A stretch of 12,334 nucleotides of DNA from Planctomycetota bacterium (GTDB lineage Bacteria; Planctomycetota; Phycisphaerae; UBA1845; UTPLA1), in assembly GCA_027295245.1 (NCBI GenBank), contig JAPULF010000321.1, positions 1 through 12,334 of the forward strand, written 5' to 3'. Position 1 is the first letter of the stretch. The number at the start of each line of letters is the position of its first letter. Below, piece by piece: positions 7,985 to 12,334 of the stretch. The translations under genes and the position numbers were made by a program. Below the pieces are notes generated by a model. It worked only from the letters and a program-made list of their open reading frames with translations, was not told the origin of the DNA and did no database searches.

Positions 7985-8003
7985 GTCACCCACAAGGGGT
8001 GAC
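7985..8003. terminator. Perfect 7-bp hairpin between convergent genes, possible bidirectional terminator
   Basis: GTCACCC (7985-7991) and GGGTGAC (7997-8003) form a perfect stem with loop ACAAG, placed between the ends of the beta-helix gene and bamA. There is no T-run on the plus side; on the minus side GAATTT follows, only weakly U-rich. A second copy of the GTGAC arm at 7969-7973 can pair with 7985-7989 to form an alternative, mutually exclusive stem (GTGACG/CGTCAC). Position favours a role in ending both transcripts, but it is not a classic intrinsic terminator. Confidence 0.45.
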
Positions 8004-8071
8004 ACTACAGCAAATCGAATGCCGCGGACAAAGCACGAAGGCCGCGCCGCCGAATCATCGTCACACGGACA

Positions 8072-10453
8072 TCAGAAGGTCGTTCCGAACGAGAAGTTGA
8101 AGACCTGGGTGTCGTCTTCGCTGTCCTCTGCGATGGGGAATGCGAGATCGAACGCCAGCGGAATCGGGCCGAAGTACTTGATGTAGATTCGGGCTCCGAC
8201 ACCGACGCTCGCCCGAAAGTTGGTGAGTTTGAAGTTATCTTCGACCGTGCCCATATCGAGGAAGGTGACGCCGCGGATATTTTTTCCGGCCAGCGGGAAG
8301 GAATACTGAGCGTTCGTCAACATCATGAAATCGCCGCCGATCCGGTCACTGCGGGCTCCGTCTCGCGGACTGATACCGCGAAATTCAAACCCGCGGATCG
8401 AGCCGATGCCGCCGGCGTAGAATCGTTCGAAGACCGGAGCGTTGCCGAAGATGTTGCCGACGGTAGCGCCGAATTGCAGGATGTGCTTGCGATCAAAGCT
8501 GTCCCGCTTGACGGTAATGTAGTGGTCATACTGTCCGATCAACTTGCTGAAGGTGAAGTCGCCGCCCAATGCACCGGCCTGCTCCCAGGAAAACTGGAGG
8601 CGATTGCCTTCGCTCGGCAGCCAGCGGCTGTCGGTCGTGTCGCGGACCAGGGTGCCCTTAAGGGAGGTGATCCAGTTGTTGCCCTTGACATCTTCGATGT
8701 CGCGCGCCGTGAACGGGTCCACGTCCTTGACCCTGACGGCCTCGAAACGCAGCGCCAGTTCGGCGGCCCAATTGCGGAGGAAGCCCTCGCGGAATCGCTT
8801 GTCGATGCTCGTGCTGAAGCCGAACCGCTCTTCGCTGTAGGCGTCGCGGCCGCGCTGGAAGATGTAGGCCCCGATATTGAAGCCGAGTTCCTTATCGAGC
8901 AGATAGGGCTCGCGGAATTCGATGAGCCCTCGGGTGAGTTCGGTGCCGGGCTCGATTTGCAAACGCAGGGTCTGGCCGGCCCCGCGGAACGAACGGCCCC
9001 CGAAGAACTCGGCCGCGCTGCGCGGCCAATCAAACAGATCGAAATTCCGCTGTTCGATGGAAATCGATCCGACCAATCCGCTGTTGGTCGTGACGCCTAC
9101 CCCGAACAGAAGCGAGGTTGTCTCGGTTTCAGCCACGTCCACGAGGACATCGCGGACGCCGGGCAAAACGCCCTGAGGCGTGATCGTGGCCTCGCTGAAC
9201 AGGCGCGTCTCGACCAGCCTTTGTTCCGCCTTGCCGGTCGCCTCGGTGTCGTACAGCTCCTCGGGAAAGAACCGCAACTCCCGGCGCACGACCTTGTCCC
9301 GGGTGTAGCGGTTGCCGCGTATAACGACTTCCCCGATGCGATACTGCTCGCCCTCGTTGATCGAAAAGGTCAGGTTGACGTAGGGATCCTCTTCATCGAA
9401 AACGCGCGACGGAACGACATCGCAGTAGACGTATCCCAGGCGACCGTAGTCGGCGATGATTCGATTCCGATCGGCGGTGAGGATGTCCACGTCGACCGGG
9501 CCGCCGACGTCCGCATTGAGTGCCGCCAGCAGTTGATCGTCGTCGAAGACCGTATTGCCATCAAATACGATCGTCTTGATCAAGTGCAGCCCGCCTTCCT
9601 CAATTTGAAAAATCAGGCTCAGATCGTCCTCTTCGTCGACGTCCCCGCGGAAACCGACCCTGGCATTGAGATAGCCGCGGTCGACGTAATGTTTCTGTAT
9701 TGCGGCGGCGTCGCGCTCGGCCGTTTCCTCGTCGTACGATCCGGTTCGGAAGAGCCAGATGTACGTTTCCGTCTCGATGAGGCCCATCAGCTTTCGTCTG
9801 CCGAATGCCGCGTTGCCCTCGAAGACGATGTCACGGACCTTGATGCGCGGTCCTTCGGATATCCGAAAGAGGACCCTTTGTTCGGTGTCCAGGACGTTGC
9901 GATCGACTTCGACCGTGACGTACGCGTAGCCGGCCTCCTTGTACTTGGCCGTGATCTGATCGCGGGCCTGATCGATGAGGAATTCGCTGATCGGCGAACC
10001 GACCGAAATGCCGATCTCGTTCAGAAGGTCGTGGGTCTTGAACTTGGAGTGCCCGACAAACGTGATCTCGGTCAGGAAGGGGCGCTCCCGGACGACGAAC
10101 ACGAGCACGAGCAACCCGTCCGTTTCGCGGGCCTCGGCGTAGGGACTTCCCTCGAACTTTCCGGTTGCGGCGAGGCGGGCGCAGTCCTCGGCGACAGTAT
10201 CCCGATCCCAGATATCTCCCGGGGCGCTGCGAATGACGGTGAAGAGCACGGCGGGATCGACATTGACGAGGCCGGTGAACTCGATTCGATCAATGGCGCG
10301 GCCGGTCGGATCGGCCACCGGCTGTGGCTGGACAATGTCCGGGCGGAGTTGCAGCAACCCCATGAACTGCGTCAAAGCGAAGACGCTGCACGCCGCGATC
10401 AACAGCCATCGACAACATGCACATCCGCGGATCGTCCCTGAACCTTCCGACAT
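8072..10453 (-). CDS. bamA: Outer-membrane protein assembly factor BamA (Omp85 family)
   Basis: Central subunit of the BAM machinery that folds beta-barrel proteins into the outer membrane. With the start at 10453 it has 793 residues. An N-terminal hydrophobic segment at 15-34 serves for export. Five POTRA domains follow at about 54-125, 126-202, 203-288, 289-369 and 370-444, each with the I-x-F-x-G-N opening (ITFVGHSKF, IVFEGNAAF, IVFDGNTVF, VVIRGNRYT). The 16-strand barrel spans about 447-793, with the conserved loop motif IRGF at 686-689 and a C-terminal Phe (FNFSFGTTF), as expected for BAM substrates. Five POTRAs plus barrel match BamA rather than TamA. GGAAGGG four bases before the ATG at 10453 supports this start; an in-frame ATG at 10495 would add 14 basic residues and would lie almost at the predicted transcript start. 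It is transcribed alone, without visible BamD, Skp or lipid A genes nearby. Confidence 0.94.
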   Translation of the reverse strand: MSEGSGTIRGCACCRWLLIAACSVFALTQFMGLLQLRPDIVQPQPVADPTGRAIDRIEFTGLVNVDPAVLFTVIRSAPGDIWDRDTVAEDCARLAATGKFEGSPYAEARETDGLLVLVFVVRERPFLTEITFVGHSKFKTHDLLNEIGISVGSPISEFLIDQARDQITAKYKEAGYAYVTVEVDRNVLDTEQRVLFRISEGPRIKVRDIVFEGNAAFGRRKLMGLIETETYIWLFRTGSYDEETAERDAAAIQKHYVDRGYLNARVGFRGDVDEEDDLSLIFQIEEGGLHLIKTIVFDGNTVFDDDQLLAALNADVGGPVDVDILTADRNRIIADYGRLGYVYCDVVPSRVFDEEDPYVNLTFSINEGEQYRIGEVVIRGNRYTRDKVVRRELRFFPEELYDTEATGKAEQRLVETRLFSEATITPQGVLPGVRDVLVDVAETETTSLLFGVGVTTNSGLVGSISIEQRNFDLFDWPRSAAEFFGGRSFRGAGQTLRLQIEPGTELTRGLIEFREPYLLDKELGFNIGAYIFQRGRDAYSEERFGFSTSIDKRFREGFLRNWAAELALRFEAVRVKDVDPFTARDIEDVKGNNWITSLKGTLVRDTTDSRWLPSEGNRLQFSWEQAGALGGDFTFSKLIGQYDHYITVKRDSFDRKHILQFGATVGNIFGNAPVFERFYAGGIGSIRGFEFRGISPRDGARSDRIGGDFMMLTNAQYSFPLAGKNIRGVTFLDMGTVEDNFKLTNFRASVGVGARIYIKYFGPIPLAFDLAFPIAEDSEDDTQVFNFSFGTTF

Positions 10454-10505
10454 CCTGCCCTTCCAACGCAGCCGTCGGCATCGCTGCCGCACCAAGACGT
10501 CGCAG

Positions 10506-10533
10506 ACTATACAGATAGACTCCGAATAGTCAA
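10506..10533 (-). promoter_or_regulatory. Sigma-70-type promoter for bamA
   Basis: On the minus strand TTGACT (10533-10528) is followed after 16 bases by TATAGT (10511-10506), each matching the consensus at five of six positions. Transcription would begin near 10499, giving a leader of about 45 bases that contains the ribosome site at 10464-10458. This is the best promoter match in the window. Confidence 0.6.
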
Positions 10534-10615
10534 AATCGCACCCATCATCTCAAAGGCAACGAGCGAACCATTGCACCCAAAACGCCGGCCAATCCGCGGC
10601 GGGGCTGTTGCCAGC

Positions 10616-10621
10616 TATAAT
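10616..10621 (+). promoter_or_regulatory. Perfect TATAAT -10 element upstream of the fxsA-like gene
   Basis: TATAAT at 10616-10621 lies 44 bases before the GTG at 10666, a suitable distance for a leader of about 38 bases. No recognisable -35 sits 16-18 bases upstream, where the sequence is GC-rich. It is therefore a candidate that might need an activator or a different sigma factor. It is divergent from the bamA promoter, about 83 bases away between the two hexamers. Confidence 0.4.
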
Positions 10622-10665
10622 ATCGGCGTACTTCGCCCAATTCGGCGAACGAAAGGCCGATTCCA

Positions 10666-11139
10666 GTGCTGGCAAAGCTGTTGTTGATTTTCATCGTCGT
10701 TACTTTTGCCGAAATGATGGTTCTGCTGCGTGTGGGGGCGATTCTGCAACTGGGCCCTACCCTGGCGTTGATCGTCCTGACCGGCCTGATCGGGGTATCG
10801 CTCGCGAAACGGCAAGGGCTTCGAATCCTGACGAGAATCAATGCCGAGATCGAGGCCGGCCGTCTGCCGACCGCCGAGTTGGCCGATGGGGCCTTGGTAC
10901 TCTTGGCCGGGGCCATGCTGATCACCCCCGGATTCCTGACCGACCTGTTCGGCCTCGCTCTGTTGGTACCGTATTTCCGCTCGCGCTTTCGGCGAGTGCT
11001 CGTGGGGTACTTCCAATCACGTCTCGATTTCACAACCGCCCGGCCGACGGCGGACGATGAACTCCTCGATCCGGCCGTTCCGCGAACGGACCATGAACCA
11101 CCGAAATACGTCCGCAACCGAACCCTCGACGACACATAG
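10666..11139 (+). CDS. fxsA: FxsA-family inner-membrane protein
   Basis: A 157-residue protein with the compact FxsA layout. Hydrophobic segments lie at about 3-24, 27-47 and 74-103. Conserved family features are visible: E16 in the first segment, GPTLALIVLTGLIGVSLAKRQG (split at residue 40), the amphipathic RILTRINAEIEAGRLPTAELADGA stretch, and LITPGFLTDLFGL at about 85-97. A basic FRSRFRR follows, then a polar, probably disordered tail of about 40 residues. In E. coli the family member is known because its overproduction relieves F-plasmid exclusion of phage T7; its normal role is unclear. The start is GTG, supported by GAAAGG nine bases upstream. It is divergent from bamA and convergent with the next gene. 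Confidence 0.88.
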   Translation: MLAKLLLIFIVVTFAEMMVLLRVGAILQLGPTLALIVLTGLIGVSLAKRQGLRILTRINAEIEAGRLPTAELADGALVLLAGAMLITPGFLTDLFGLALLVPYFRSRFRRVLVGYFQSRLDFTTARPTADDELLDPAVPRTDHEPPKYVRNRTLDDT

Positions 11140-11179
11140 GTTGTTTCCCGCGGACCGACGCGGAGCGAACCGGCTGGTG

Positions 11180-11200
11180 CGAGGGCGCGTGTCGCCTGCG
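11180..11200 (+). terminator. Weak hairpin between convergent genes after the fxsA-like gene
   Basis: CGAGGGCG (11180-11187) and CGCCTGCG (11193-11200) can form an 8-bp stem with one mismatch and one G-T pair, around loop CGTGT, followed by TTTC. It sits 40 bases after the fxsA stop and directly beyond the stop of the minus-strand gene. The T-run is too short for a confident intrinsic terminator. Confidence 0.3.
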
Positions 11201-11202
11201 TT

Positions 11203-12334
11203 TCAGGGCGTTTCCGCGGTGTCAACGCGGTTTGCGGCAACCCCGGTGTGTTGAACAAAGCTGCGGGCCATGATCCGAACGAGCCGATCAGGATCGCCCT
11301 TGCTCATCGCCTCGAGCACTTGATGAAACTTCTCACCTTGCTGCTCGGCAAACAACCGGACCGCCAGCATTCGAACCACCGCGTTCTCGTCCCGCACGGC
11401 GCCGGCCGCGGCGGAAGTCAGCGTGGCGTCGAGCGGCGACCAGCCGCACGCAACCATCGCATGGGCCCTGACCCGCCAGTCATGGTCCACCAGCAGCGAA
11501 GCGAGCGTCTCTCGTATTGCACCCAAATCGACGCCTTCAAGGGCGGGCGTTGAAGTCTCGCTTTTCGCGGCCGCCAGCAGCGCGCCGAACGCATCGGTCA
11601 CCTCGATCCGGGCGACGGTATCCCCGGATCGCGCGCTGTCAATCGAAGCCGCAATCGCGTCCCGGCCGGTGTCGATGGGATCGCGAAGCGCCACGATGGG
11701 ATCGGCCGAAATCGTCCCGAGCCCGGACGAAAGCTCACCGTCGCGATAAACCGGATCGAAAAGGGCGGAAACCTCGATCGTTTGGGGGCGGGCCGCGGAC
11801 CGAATCAGTTGTTCGCGGATCGGACCTATGTCGATTGCGACGGTCTTCTGGATCGTGCCGCCGGGCATCAGTATCCGCCGGGAATTCATCATCACTTGAA
11901 GGTAGTTCGAATGGAGTTTGCCCGGGTCCTTTCCGATCCGAACGCTCATGGCGACCAAGGGACGGGCCATGTATCCGTCGCCGAACGAAATGGGGACGGC
12001 ACCGACGTTTTGGAGGTGCAAGACGACATTGACGGGTCGGGCCGCGGCGATCGGGAGATTCTCGAAGCGCATGTTGAAACTGAGAAACTCTTTCGGCCTT
12101 TTGTGGTAGTCCAACACGCGGCGATCGAATCTTTTGAGCGATTTCACGATTCTGGAATGCGACGGTCGCTTCGGCGGCAACTCGCCGTGCTCGCGAAGAA
12201 TATCTCCGATCATGTCGTAGGCGATTCCGGAATACTGAAGCGTGGCCGCCTTGTGCAGAACCGTCAGCGCCCGAGATCGCTTACCGAGATCGAAATAGGC
12301 TCGGGCCAATTCGAGGGCCGCGAGCTGGTCCACG
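11203..12334 (-). CDS. TPR / beta-sandwich / HEAT-like repeat protein, 5' end outside the window
   Basis: The reading frame is open to the right edge, so only the last 376 or so residues are seen. The first visible codon is GTG, but the protein begins there inside a helix, so it is more likely an internal Val than a start. Residues about 3-50 form at least one TPR-like helical pair (ALELARAYFDLGKRSRALTV, then YDMIGDILREHG). Residues about 84-213 are beta-rich (SFNMRFENLP, NVVLHLQNVGAVPISFG, QTIEVSALFDPVY), suggesting a sandwich domain. Residues about 240-362 are HEAT-like helical repeats with typical WRVRAHAMVA, AVVRMLAVRLF and RLVRIMARSFV helices. No catalytic motif is visible. Scaffolding or protein-protein contact is the natural guess; the exact family is not recognised, and export or membrane anchoring cannot be judged without the missing N-terminus. 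Confidence 0.72.
   Translation of the reverse strand, partial: VDQLAALELARAYFDLGKRSRALTVLHKAATLQYSGIAYDMIGDILREHGELPPKRPSHSRIVKSLKRFDRRVLDYHKRPKEFLSFNMRFENLPIAAARPVNVVLHLQNVGAVPISFGDGYMARPLVAMSVRIGKDPGKLHSNYLQVMMNSRRILMPGGTIQKTVAIDIGPIREQLIRSAARPQTIEVSALFDPVYRDGELSSGLGTISADPIVALRDPIDTGRDAIAASIDSARSGDTVARIEVTDAFGALLAAAKSETSTPALEGVDLGAIRETLASLLVDHDWRVRAHAMVACGWSPLDATLTSAAAGAVRDENAVVRMLAVRLFAEQQGEKFHQVLEAMSKGDPDRLVRIMARSFVQHTGVAANRVDTAETP

Noticed and set aside
10388..10399. Possible lipobox (IAAC, residues 19-22) in the BamA N-terminus, making it a lipoprotein
   Set aside because: The Cys is in the middle of a hydrophobic segment that continues to residue 34, and BamA proteins are not lipoproteins.
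8474..10441. A 655-codon open frame on the plus strand opposite bamA
   Set aside because: It is fully antisense to a protein with five clear POTRA domains and a barrel. Its translation is rich in Asp/Val/Ala/Gly without family resemblance, as expected for an antisense frame in GC-rich coding DNA.
1..12334. CRISPR array, tRNA or rRNA gene, insertion sequence, integrase or phage defence cassette
   Set aside because: No regularly spaced repeats, cloverleaf-like segments, terminal inverted repeats or related proteins were seen in any region. FxsA is linked to phage exclusion in E. coli by overexpression only, which is not enough to call a defence locus.

Overview
The window looks like chromosomal DNA from a GC-rich, Gram-negative-type bacterium, most likely a member of the Planctomycetota (Phycisphaerae-like). 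The grounds are a secreted protein ending in the paired, Cys-containing dockerin-like calcium loops common in that group, a TadE/G-like protein with a large surface domain, a five-POTRA BamA (so an outer membrane is present), and an exported beta-helix protein. The assignment is by protein style only; there is no rRNA or other phylogenetic marker besides PheS/PheT.

Layout. (1) 5-1354 (+): TadG-like protein with an N-terminal membrane anchor, a Gly/Asp/Lys low-complexity linker and a beta-rich C-terminal domain. (2) 1355-1715: about 360 bases without a convincing gene. (3) 1716-2582 (+): secreted laminin-B-like plus dockerin-like protein. (4) 2731-7955 (+): a compact cluster of pheS, pheT and an exported right-handed beta-helix protein, with 4-base gaps at both junctions; it is probably one transcript. 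(5) 7956-8071: convergent intergenic region with a perfect 7-bp hairpin. (6) 8072-10453 (-): BamA, with a near-consensus sigma-70-type promoter upstream. (7) 10454-10665: divergent promoter region. (8) 10666-11139 (+): FxsA-family inner-membrane protein with a GTG start. (9) 11203-12334 (-): C-terminal part of a TPR/beta-sandwich/HEAT-like protein that runs off the right edge.

How the genes relate. pheS and pheT encode the two subunits of phenylalanyl-tRNA synthetase and are essential housekeeping genes. Most of the rest concerns the cell envelope or surface: a Tad-type surface protein, a secreted dockerin-bearing protein, an exported beta-helix protein, the outer-membrane barrel assembly factor and a small membrane protein. 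I see no CRISPR array, tRNA, rRNA, insertion sequence, integrase, toxin-antitoxin pair or recognisable defence system. I did not find a clear undescribed system. The points most worth a second look are the beta-helix gene translationally linked to pheST, the composite TadG-like and laminin/dockerin proteins, the partial TPR/HEAT protein, and the related hairpins at gene ends.
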